9,242 bases of DNA from JANNGZ01 sp031404155 (GTDB lineage Bacteria; Pseudomonadota; Gammaproteobacteria; Burkholderiales; Burkholderiaceae_C). Under the pieces are notes generated by a model. That model was not told the DNA's origin, did not search any database, and saw nothing but the letters and a program-made list of their open reading frames with translations. Position numbers and translations under genes: made by a program. The stretch is taken from the NCBI GenBank assembly GCA_031404155.1, contig JANNGZ010000349.1:1-9242 (forward strand). Reading direction: 5' to 3'. Below are positions 1 through 5,776 of the stretch, in pieces (within the stretch, counting starts at the first letter, position 1; each line of letters starts with the position of its first letter).

Positions 1-168
1 GCCGAGGAGGGCGGGTGACTGGCGCAGTGAAGTCAAGGAGGAGGCCGGGCGCAGCCCGGACGGGGGAGCGAGCCCGGACACAAACCGTCCAGTGGATGGT
101 TTGTGCCTGGCGAGCGCCCGGGGCTCTGTCCCCGGGCATGAACGTAGCCGGTCACCGCCCTCCTCGGC
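1..168 (+). repeat. Palindromic intergenic element: inverted termini around three hairpins
   Basis: Bases 1-23 pair with 147-168, with one bulged G (13) and one T20/G150 wobble. This long closing stem encloses three hairpins: 45-50/54-59 (GCA loop), 79-90/94-105 (12 bp, AGT loop, one G87/T97 wobble) and 116-123/130-137 (8 bp, CTCTGT loop). Together they make a four-way-junction fold of about 168 nt. Both imperfect pairs are G-U in a plus-strand RNA and A-C in a minus-strand RNA, which mildly favours a plus-strand transcript. It could be a structured RNA, a MITE-like or REP-type mobile repeat, or a terminator complex for a gene to the left. No open frame in it looks like a real protein. The left edge coincides with the window edge, so the true boundary is unknown. 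Confidence 0.6.
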
Positions 169-182
169 CCGCCCTCCTCGGC
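155..182. repeat. 14-bp perfect tandem direct repeat
   Basis: CCGCCCTCCTCGGC occurs twice head to tail (155-168 and 169-182). The first copy is also part of the right closing strand of the preceding palindrome, so the second copy offers an alternative pairing partner for bases 1-14. It may be a target-site duplication, a slippage product, or the start of a neighbouring copy of the element. Bases 183-264, between here and the crotonase stop, hold no feature I can recognise. Confidence 0.7.
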
Positions 183-264
183 CCGCACGGCGCGGGGCGG
201 CGCGGCGCGAGTCGATGGACGCAGCCTGTCCCAGTCGCACCTTCACGAGCGAACGCCAACGGCA

Positions 265-1173
265 TCACTCGTAGCGCGGCTCGTCCCACCAGGGCACAAA
301 GGGTGGCATGTCGCTCGACACCCGGTCGCTGAATTGGGCCGGGCGCTTTTGCAGGAAGGCGCTGACACCTTCTTGGGTGTCGGCCGACGCACCGCGCGCA
401 TAGATCGCGCGGCTGTCGATGCGGTGGGCCATCATCGGGTGCTCGGCGCCGAGCATGCGCCACATCATCTGCCGCGTCAGCGCCACCGACACCGGCGCGC
501 TGTGGTCGGCAATCTCGCGTGCCAAGGCCAGCGCGGTCGGCAGCAGCGCGTCGGGCGCCACCACCTGGCGTACCAGGCCGCCGGCACGCGCCTCCTCGGC
601 CGCGAAGACACGCCCGGTCATGGTCCATTCCAGGGCCTGGCTGATGCCGACCACGCGCGGCAGGAACCAGCTCGAACACGCTTCCGGCACGATGCCGCGG
701 CGCGCGAAGACAAAGCCGAAACGCGCCGCGCTGGACGCGATGCGCATGTCCATCGGCAGCAGCATGGTGGCGCCGATGCCCACCGCGGCGCCGTTGATCG
801 CGCCGATCACCGGCTTGCAGCATTGGAAGATGCGCAGCGTGACGCGGCCGCCGCCGTCGCGCACCGACTCGTGGCTCCAGTCGACCTGGCCGTCGGCACC
901 GACGGGTGAGGCGGCCTTGTCCGGCCGGTCGCTGCGCTTGGCGTAGTCGAAGGTGCTGGCACCGAGCGACAAGTCGGCGCCGGCGCAAAAGGCGCGGCCG
1001 GCGCCGGTGACGATCACCGCGCGCACCCCGTCGTCGGCGTCGGCCCGGTCGAAGGCGTCGATCAGCTCGGCCATCATGGTGCCGGTGAAGGCATTGAGCT
1101 TGTGTGGCCGGTTCAGCGTGAGCGTCAACACCTGGTCGGCGACGCTGTAGTCAAGGGTTTCGTATGACGTCAT
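265..1173 (-). CDS. Crotonase-superfamily enzyme (enoyl-CoA hydratase/isomerase-like)
   Basis: A 302-residue protein acting on an acyl-CoA thioester in the cytoplasm. The crotonase fold is clear: NRPHKLNAF (21-29), the first oxyanion-hole region CAGADLS (63-69) and the second around NGAAVGIG (127-134). The start is the ATG at 1173, preceded by AGGAGG with a 7-nt spacer; the frame stays open upstream to 1314 but that extension is a 12-bp repeat. The two catalytic glutamates of mitochondrial-type enoyl-CoA hydratase are absent: Thr136 and Phe156 occupy those positions. Instead Glu164 sits in IVPEACSS, where Eci1/ECI2-type enoyl-CoA isomerases place their single catalytic Glu. An insertion rich in Gly, Asp and Ser lies at about 71-110. 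It is annotated as enoyl-CoA hydratase in relatives, but isomerase or other CoA chemistry is more likely. It follows the kinase gene by 148 nt on the same strand. Confidence 0.9.
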   Translation of the reverse strand: MTSYETLDYSVADQVLTLTLNRPHKLNAFTGTMMAELIDAFDRADADDGVRAVIVTGAGRAFCAGADLSLGASTFDYAKRSDRPDKAASPVGADGQVDWSHESVRDGGGRVTLRIFQCCKPVIGAINGAAVGIGATMLLPMDMRIASSAARFGFVFARRGIVPEACSSWFLPRVVGISQALEWTMTGRVFAAEEARAGGLVRQVVAPDALLPTALALAREIADHSAPVSVALTRQMMWRMLGAEHPMMAHRIDSRAIYARGASADTQEGVSAFLQKRPAQFSDRVSSDMPPFVPWWDEPRYE

Positions 1174-1255
1174 GGCTGGGCCTCCTGGGCGCGAGTATCG
1201 GGGCTTGAGCAGCGCCCGGCGCGCCACGAACTGGAGCACTGCCCCCCGCCTCGCG

Positions 1256-1315
1256 GAACCGCGTACCGAACCGCGTACCGGGCCGCGCACGAGATCGCGC
1301 AGCGGACCGCGCACC
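1256..1315. repeat. Five degenerate 12-bp tandem repeats between kinase and crotonase genes
   Basis: Units starting at 1256, 1268, 1280, 1292 and 1304 follow the pattern GRACCGCGYACC; the first two are identical and the rest diverge at 1-6 positions. A weaker sixth unit runs into the stop codon of the kinase gene. On the minus strand they read as VRGS/VRGP/LVRD tetrapeptides in frame with the crotonase gene, but that gene has a strong ribosome-binding site downstream of them, so they are probably untranslated leader. Confidence 0.7.
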
Positions 1316-1321
1316 CGGCGC

Positions 1322-3169
1322 TCACCCGACCGCCCAGCGCCTCACCGCGTCCCCGAGCTGCGCAATGCTCACCGGCTTGGTCAGGTAGTCGTCCATTCCC
1401 GATTCGATGCAGCGTGCGCGGTCGCTGGTGAGGGCGTCGGCGGTGAGCGCCACCACCGGGGTGCGCGGGCCGCTGGTGCCTCGGCTCGCCTCGGCCTCGC
1501 GGATTCGGCGGGTGGCTTCCAGGCCGTCCATCCCGGGCATGTGGCAGTCCATGAAGACGAGGTCGTAGCGCTTGTTGCCCACGGCGCGGCGCGCGGCGTT
1601 GCCGTTGCTCACCACGTCGACGCGGCAGCCGAGCATGCGCAGCATTTCGCTCACCACCAGCTGGTTGATCGGGTCGTCTTCGGCGAGCAGTACGTTGGCG
1701 TTGAGCGCGCCTTTGCTGCCGGAGGCGCGCGGCACGCCGATCCGTGTCTCGGCCACTTTGTCGAGCTCGAGTTCCACCCAGAAGATCGAGCCTTCGCCGA
1801 GCTGGCTGTGCACGCCCACCTGCCCGCCCATCAGCTCGGTGAGTTCCTTCACGATGGCCAGGCCGAGGCCGCTGCCGCCATGGCGCCGCGTGCTCGAGGG
1901 GTCGGCCTGCACGAAGGCGCCGAAGACCGAATCGATCTTGTCTTCGGCGATGCCGATGCCGGTGTCCTGCACGGTGATGCGCAGGCGCACCGCGTCGGGC
2001 CGGTCTTCCAGCACCGCGAGGTCCAGGCCGACGCTGCCGCGGTCGGTGAACTTGATCGCGTTGTGCAGCAGGTTCACCAGCAGTTGGCGCAGGCGCACCG
2101 GGTCGCCCAGCACCTGCGCGGGCAACTGCGGCGCCACGGCACAGCTCAGGCTCAGCGGCTTGTCGCGCCCGGTAGCGGCCATCAGGCTCAAGGACTGGTT
2201 GACCAACGCGCGCAGGTCGATCGGGCTCGGGTTCAGCGTGAGCTTGCCGGCTTCGATGCGCGAGAGGTCGAGCACATCGTCGATCAACGCCAGCATGGCG
2301 GTGCCCGAGTGGTGGGCGGTGCTGGCGTAGTGCCTCTGCTGGTCGGTGAGCTGGGTGCCGAGCAGCAGCTCGGTGGTGCCGAGCACGCCATTCATCGGAG
2401 TGCGGATTTCGTGGCTGATCATGGCCAGGAACTGCGACTTGGCGACGTTGGCCTGCTCAGCCTGCTCACGCGCGAGTTCGAGTTCGCGCGCCTGCTGCTC
2501 CAGCGCCTGGGTTTTGTGTTCCAGGCTGTCGACCAGGGTGCGCGCGGCTTGCACCGCCTGGTGCAGGCGGTTGCGCAGGCGCTCGGGCACGGTGCCGGCG
2601 AAGGCGAGGTAGGTGCCCAGGGCGTACATGATCCCGGCGATCGCCAGGCGGTCGACCCAGGTGGCATTCGCCGGCGCATGAAATGACGCCCAAAGCGAAT
2701 AGCCGAGGTACGCGGCGCAGACCACGTGGTTGAAGTACAGCGCATGGCGCACGCCAAGGCCCACCTGGTCTGCCACGCGCACGAGCAGCAGGTACGCAAA
2801 AAAGAGGTTGCCCTGCTCAAGGTGGTAGAGGTTCAGCAGCCACACCCCGATGTCGAGGTGGAAGAACAGCAGGCTCAGGTCCACCTTGCCACTGCGGCCA
2901 TGGCCCACGCGCATCACGAGCCAGCACAGCGCTGCATAGCCGAGGTTGGCGCCAATCAGGAACAGCAGGGCCGGCTGCGGGAAGGGCGCGGGCACGCGCA
3001 GGTTCTGCAGCACCGCGATCAGGCAGAGCATGGCAAAGCCAGCGGCGCGTATCGCCGGTATCTGCACCGTCTCTACGCGCCTTGAACTGGCAGCCTTGCG
3101 CTGTGCAAGCAGCGCCGCGTCCAGCGTGAAGCTGGCGTCGATCTCCGGCGCCGGCGTCTTTCGGTTCAT
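1322..3169 (-). CDS. Membrane-bound hybrid sensor histidine kinase with C-terminal receiver
   Basis: A 615-residue kinase that autophosphorylates on His and passes the phosphate to its own receiver Asp. Order from the ATG: short cytoplasmic tail; about six hydrophobic segments between 41 and 195; a Gln/Glu/Ala-rich coiled-coil linker (about 203-243); HisKA with SHEIRTPMNG (phospho-acceptor His253); HATPase with HNAIKF (N box, Asn370), DTGIGI (about 402-407) and GGSGLGLAI (about 431-439); then a receiver (about 492-612) with acidic pocket AEDD, phospho-acceptor Asp541 in FMDCHMPGMDG and Lys598. There is no PAS, HAMP or Hpt domain, so a separate Hpt protein or reverse transfer would be needed for output. 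The sensory input is the membrane bundle itself; its signal is not readable. ATG 3169 has GGGGG five nt upstream; GTG 3175 is an alternative two codons earlier. It lies 121 nt after the nitrile hydratase operon. Confidence 0.93.
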   Translation of the reverse strand: MNRKTPAPEIDASFTLDAALLAQRKAASSRRVETVQIPAIRAAGFAMLCLIAVLQNLRVPAPFPQPALLFLIGANLGYAALCWLVMRVGHGRSGKVDLSLLFFHLDIGVWLLNLYHLEQGNLFFAYLLLVRVADQVGLGVRHALYFNHVVCAAYLGYSLWASFHAPANATWVDRLAIAGIMYALGTYLAFAGTVPERLRNRLHQAVQAARTLVDSLEHKTQALEQQARELELAREQAEQANVAKSQFLAMISHEIRTPMNGVLGTTELLLGTQLTDQQRHYASTAHHSGTAMLALIDDVLDLSRIEAGKLTLNPSPIDLRALVNQSLSLMAATGRDKPLSLSCAVAPQLPAQVLGDPVRLRQLLVNLLHNAIKFTDRGSVGLDLAVLEDRPDAVRLRITVQDTGIGIAEDKIDSVFGAFVQADPSSTRRHGGSGLGLAIVKELTELMGGQVGVHSQLGEGSIFWVELELDKVAETRIGVPRASGSKGALNANVLLAEDDPINQLVVSEMLRMLGCRVDVVSNGNAARRAVGNKRYDLVFMDCHMPGMDGLEATRRIREAEASRGTSGPRTPVVALTADALTSDRARCIESGMDDYLTKPVSIAQLGDAVRRWAVG

Positions 3170-3228
3170 GTGCACCCCCGTTTGCGGTCGCGAGCCGCCT
3201 ATGCTCTTTTCGCGTTTTTCATCGTCCG

Positions 3229-3270
3229 GCCGCCGCCCGCCCGGTGTGCCCCGGGTTCAGCAGCGGCGGC
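3229..3270. other. Nested hairpin between nitrile hydratase operon and kinase gene
   Basis: GCCGCCGC (3229-3236) pairs perfectly with GCGGCGGC (3263-3270), and inside it CCCGG (3240-3244) pairs with CCGGG (3251-3255). It stands just after the last nitrile hydratase gene on the minus strand and could reduce read-through into the kinase. The minus-strand side is followed by an A-rich, not a T-rich, tract, so it is not a standard intrinsic terminator. A Rho-linked pause or an attenuation element is possible. Confidence 0.35.
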
Positions 3271-3290
3271 TTTGCGTTCTGTACACAGGT

Positions 3291-3653
3291 TCAATCCGGA
3301 GAGTCTTCGGGCCGCAGCTCGATCGGCTGGCCATGCGGCGTGCGCTCGGCCGCCTGGCCCCACGCCGCGGCGCTGCGGCTCAGCTCCTGCACCGAGCTCG
3401 CTCCCTTCTCGGCCACCAGCGTTTCCAGCGCAGCGAGCCAATGTTGATAGTAGGTATCGCCGCGGTCGGCGTCACCCCGGTTTTGCGCCGCGCGAATCTG
3501 CCGCGCCAGCGTGTCGGCCCATTCGGCCCAGCTGAAGAGGCCGCGCTCGTGCAGCTTGAGCACCATCGCAAAAGCATGGGCCTCCCAGGGCTCGCGGAAG
3601 ACGGGCGCATCGCCGCTGCGCGGGTCGATTGCCGAGGACGGATTCGCGGCCAT
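3291..3653 (-). CDS. Nitrile hydratase accessory protein (maturation factor)
   Basis: A 120-residue protein of the nitrile hydratase accessory/activator family (P14K/NhlE type), which escorts cobalt into the alpha subunit and assists oxidation of its cysteines. The diagnostic stretch is FREPWEAHAFAMVLKLHERG (19-38), followed by FSWAEWADTLARQI (40-53) and YYQHWLAALETLVAEKG (68-84). These mirror the N-terminal half of the beta subunit (HAPWEPRVLA, YYEIWFDALCKLL), as expected because the family is a shortened beta-subunit homologue. Its ATG shares one base with the beta stop (TGATG), so translation is likely coupled. The charged tail after residue 105 is probably flexible. Cytoplasmic. The family call is firm; the exact chaperone mechanism here is inferred from relatives. 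Confidence 0.92.
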   Translation of the reverse strand: MAANPSSAIDPRSGDAPVFREPWEAHAFAMVLKLHERGLFSWAEWADTLARQIRAAQNRGDADRGDTYYQHWLAALETLVAEKGASSVQELSRSAAAWGQAAERTPHGQPIELRPEDSPD

Positions 3654-4315
3654 CACGCGGCCTCCATGTAGGGCTCCCAGGCGTCCACCGACACCTTCAG
3701 CGCACCGGCAGCCGCGTCGTCGGGCCACAGCTCGGCGCCGCTGAAGACCACGGTGTAGAGCCACTGCGGCAGCTCGCCGCGGCCGAGCGCATGGGCGTCG
3801 GCAAACACATGCGCGCCGTGCACCTGGGCCACCACGCCGCGCCTGCCGCGCACATAACCCGGCAGGCGGGTGTGGTGCGGTACCGCACCCGCGTACATGC
3901 GCACCGCCTGGCCGGGCCGGAAGCGCTGGGCGTCGGCCGCGGCGCGCGCGGTGGGTGAACCCTTGGCCAGCGCCGCGGGCAGCTCGGCGGCCAGCAGCTT
4001 GCGGGTCACCGGCCGGGTGGGGTGCAGCACCTGCCCGGCCTGCGCTTCGTCTTCTTCGACGAGGTAACGCTCGGCAAGCAGCTTGCACAGGGCGTCGAAC
4101 CAGATCTCGTAGTAGCTCAGGCGCGCGTAGTGCGGCAGCGTCTCGCGCGCGGCGCGGCTCATGTCGATGTTCCAGGCGCCGCTGGCGCCCATCAGCACCG
4201 TGATGGCCAACACCCGCGGCTCCCACGGCGCGTGGAAGAGCTCACCCTCGGGTTCGGGCGTGATGCGGCCATGGCCGGGCTGGCCGCCGAGGTCGGCATG
4301 GGTGGTGTAGGTCAT
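3653..4315 (-). CDS. nthB: Nitrile hydratase beta subunit
   Basis: A 220-residue beta subunit of the alpha-beta heterodimer that hydrates nitriles to amides. Family landmarks: DLGGQPGHG (8-16), FHAPWEPRVLA (27-37), ARLSYYEIW (64-72) with the conserved Arg65 that contacts the oxidised cysteine ligands across the interface, HTRLPGYVRGRRG (148-160) with the second conserved Arg156, and the C-terminal SH3-like barrel ending VDAWEPYME. Length matches the usual 210-230 residues, so this is a full beta subunit and not the split pair of thiocyanate hydrolase. The frame extends 297 nt upstream inside the alpha gene, but the ATG at 4315 overlaps the alpha stop as ATGA, the usual coupled start. No key residue appears missing. 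Confidence 0.95.
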   Translation of the reverse strand: MTYTTHADLGGQPGHGRITPEPEGELFHAPWEPRVLAITVLMGASGAWNIDMSRAARETLPHYARLSYYEIWFDALCKLLAERYLVEEDEAQAGQVLHPTRPVTRKLLAAELPAALAKGSPTARAAADAQRFRPGQAVRMYAGAVPHHTRLPGYVRGRRGVVAQVHGAHVFADAHALGRGELPQWLYTVVFSGAELWPDDAAAGALKVSVDAWEPYMEAA

Positions 4316-5004
4316 GAGTTGCCGGGCGGCATGGCCAGGCCGGTGCCGATCATCGAGTCCCGCGTGACCAGATCGGCCAGCGCAGCCTCGTCCAGGCCTT
4401 CGCTGCCCACGGGCCGCATCGGGATCACCAGGTAGCGCACCTCCGCGGTCGAGTCCCAGACGCGGACTTCGGTGGACGCGGGCAGCGTGACGCCGAACTC
4501 GGCCAGCACCGCGCGGGGTTCGCGTACCGCGCGCGAGCGGTAGGGCGCGCTTTTGTACCAGGTGGGTGGCAGGCCGAGTACCGGCCAGGGATAACAACTG
4601 CACAGGGTGCACACCACCATGTTGTGGCGCTCGGGCGTGTTCTCCACCGCCACCATGTGTTCGCCCTGGCGGCCGCTGTAGCCGAGCGAGGCGATCGCAC
4701 CCGACGCGTCGCGGCGCAGCCAGTCTCGGAAGCCCGCGTCGACCCAGGCCCGCGCCACCACCCGCGCGCCGTTGCGCGGGCCGATCCGGGTTTGGTAGGT
4801 GTCGATCAGGACATCCAGCGCGGCGGGGTCGATGTAGCCCTTGCGGGTGAGCACGGTTTGCAGCGCGCGCACCCGCAACTCCATCGGCGAGAGCTCGCTG
4901 TGTTCGTGTTCATGGTCCTCGTCTTCACGGTCCTCGTGCTCGTGTTCTTCGCCTTCGTGGTCGCCCTCTTCGTGCTCGTCGTCGTGATGTTCGTGCTCGC
5001 TCAT
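4312..5004 (-). CDS. nthA: Cobalt-type nitrile hydratase alpha subunit with His/acid-rich N-terminal tail
   Basis: A 230-residue catalytic subunit that holds the low-spin metal centre hydrating R-CN to R-CONH2. The metal claw is VCTLCSC at 131-137 (Cys132, Cys135, Ser136, Cys137) followed by YPWPVLGLPPTWYKS; Thr at the second motif position is the cobalt-type signature, where iron enzymes have Ser. Downstream VREPRAVLAEFG (160-171) and the VRYLVIPMRP strand are standard. The oddity is residues 3-37, with 10 His and about 21 Asp/Glu in repeats of HEHE type; the family core begins only near SPMELRV (39-45). The tail could bind Co(II) or Ni(II) or act as a metal reservoir. The start ATG 5004 has GAGAGG 8 nt upstream and lies 11 nt after the permease stop. 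Confidence 0.95.
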   Translation of the reverse strand: MSEHEHHDDEHEEGDHEGEEHEHEDREDEDHEHEHSELSPMELRVRALQTVLTRKGYIDPAALDVLIDTYQTRIGPRNGARVVARAWVDAGFRDWLRRDASGAIASLGYSGRQGEHMVAVENTPERHNMVVCTLCSCYPWPVLGLPPTWYKSAPYRSRAVREPRAVLAEFGVTLPASTEVRVWDSTAEVRYLVIPMRPVGSEGLDEAALADLVTRDSMIGTGLAMPPGNS

Positions 5005-5015
5005 GCTGTGGCCTC

Positions 5016-5675
5016 TCAGCCGGCTGCCGATGCGCGCGCCAGCGGCCGCGCGTCGAAGAGCAGGCGCGCCCAGCGCCGGGCAGGAAGGCGTGAGATGCCG
5101 AGCAGCACCACCACGGTGAGCAGCGGCTCCAGCGCCACCACCACGAGGTAGGACGAAGCAAACTGCAGCCAGCTCGCCAGCGGCGTCGGCACCTCACCCA
5201 GGGCAAGCCAGAAGCCGACCATCGTGGTGACCCCCGCGTAATACGCCGCGTCCAGGCGCAGCACCGTGCCCAGCGTCACCCGCCGCAGCTGCCGCCCAAG
5301 GCCGAAATGCAAGGCCAGCAGGGGCAGCCCGAGCGACAGCGTGTTGACCGACAGGTGCAGCAAATCGGCCGGCTCGAACAGCAGCCCTTGCAGCAGCAGA
5401 CCGAGCGCAAAACCGAGCAGCGTGGGCAAGGCGCCGAGTGCCAGGTACATCGGCATCGCGCCCAGGAAATGCAGCTCCGACGGGCCCACCTTCAGGTGGT
5501 AGGCCTGCATGCACAGGGTGAAGAACAAGGCGGCGAGCAGCGTGCGCAGAGTGGTCTCCAAAAGCCGCGACGGCTGCTTCAGCACGCCCCAGGCTGCAGC
5601 GCCGACCACCCCGAGGGCCACCACGTTGGCCGCGGCGATCTTGGCTGCGGCGAGTACTCCGGGTTCGATGTGCAT
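5016..5675 (-). CDS. cbiM: CbiM-like energy-coupling-factor permease (probable cobalt uptake)
   Basis: A 219-residue polytopic inner-membrane protein of the CbiM/NikM family, the substrate-binding component of cobalt/nickel ECF transporters. It begins MHIEPGVL; in this family the N-terminal Met-His folds into the membrane and ligates the metal, so His2 must stay at the extreme N terminus, which fixes the start at ATG 5675 (AAGGGGG about 7 nt upstream). Further conserved parts are AYHLKVGPSELHFLGAMPMY (58-77, with His60 and His69) and LLFEPADLLHLSVNTLS (98-114). About six to seven hydrophobic segments are visible. No CbiN, CbiQ or CbiO partner is in the window, so it may borrow an ATPase module or work alone. 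Its place 11 nt before a cobalt-type nitrile hydratase argues for supplying that enzyme with Co(II) and not cobalamin synthesis. Confidence 0.88.
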   Translation of the reverse strand: MHIEPGVLAAAKIAAANVVALGVVGAAAWGVLKQPSRLLETTLRTLLAALFFTLCMQAYHLKVGPSELHFLGAMPMYLALGALPTLLGFALGLLLQGLLFEPADLLHLSVNTLSLGLPLLALHFGLGRQLRRVTLGTVLRLDAAYYAGVTTMVGFWLALGEVPTPLASWLQFASSYLVVVALEPLLTVVVLLGISRLPARRWARLLFDARPLARASAAG

Positions 5676-5711
5676 GCCTGGCCCCCTTCAGCGCCGGTGT
5701 GGCGAGATGTC

Positions 5712-5740
5712 ATTTCAGCATTGACGGCGTTAAGCTTCAA
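5712..5740 (-). promoter_or_regulatory. Candidate sigma-70 promoter for cbiM-nthAB operon
   Basis: On the minus strand TTGAAG (5740-5735) and TGAAAT (5717-5712) are 17 nt apart, giving 4/6 matches to each consensus box and a leader of about 30 nt before the permease ATG. It overlaps the candidate rightward promoter, so the two may exclude each other. No cobalamin riboswitch fits in the short leader. Confidence 0.3.
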
Positions 5741-5748
5741 TCCCTAAT
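5721..5748 (+). promoter_or_regulatory. Candidate sigma-70 promoter for the LOG-family gene
   Basis: TTGACG (5721-5726, 5/6 match) and CCTAAT (5743-5748, 4/6 match) are separated by 16 nt. Transcription would begin near 5755, about 22 nt before ATG 5777. This supports 5777 as the start, because the alternative in-frame GTG at 5699 would lie upstream of the promoter. Confidence 0.4.
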
Positions 5749-5776
5749 CGACGCCACGGGGCGCAGGCCGTACCAC

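Noticed and set aside
1..168. Integron attC site
   Set aside because: The size fits, but no GTTRRRY/RYYYAAC core sites are present and no integrase or cassette is nearby.
1174..1314. 47-residue N-terminal extension of the crotonase
   Set aside because: It is made largely of the 12-bp repeat, while ATG 1173 has a strong AGGAGG site.
1172..2686. 504-codon plus-strand open frame opposite the kinase gene
   Set aside because: His/Gln/Ala/Arg-rich translation with no domain; it is the antisense of the kinase, whose motifs are unmistakable.
3291..5004. Thiocyanate hydrolase instead of nitrile hydratase
   Set aside because: The beta homologue is a single full-length protein, whereas thiocyanate hydrolase splits it into two subunits; an accessory protein of nitrile hydratase type is also present.
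5676..5776. Cobalamin riboswitch before the CbiM-like gene
   Set aside because: The gap is only about 100 nt and shows no B12-box-like sequence or multi-arm fold; such riboswitches are about 200 nt.
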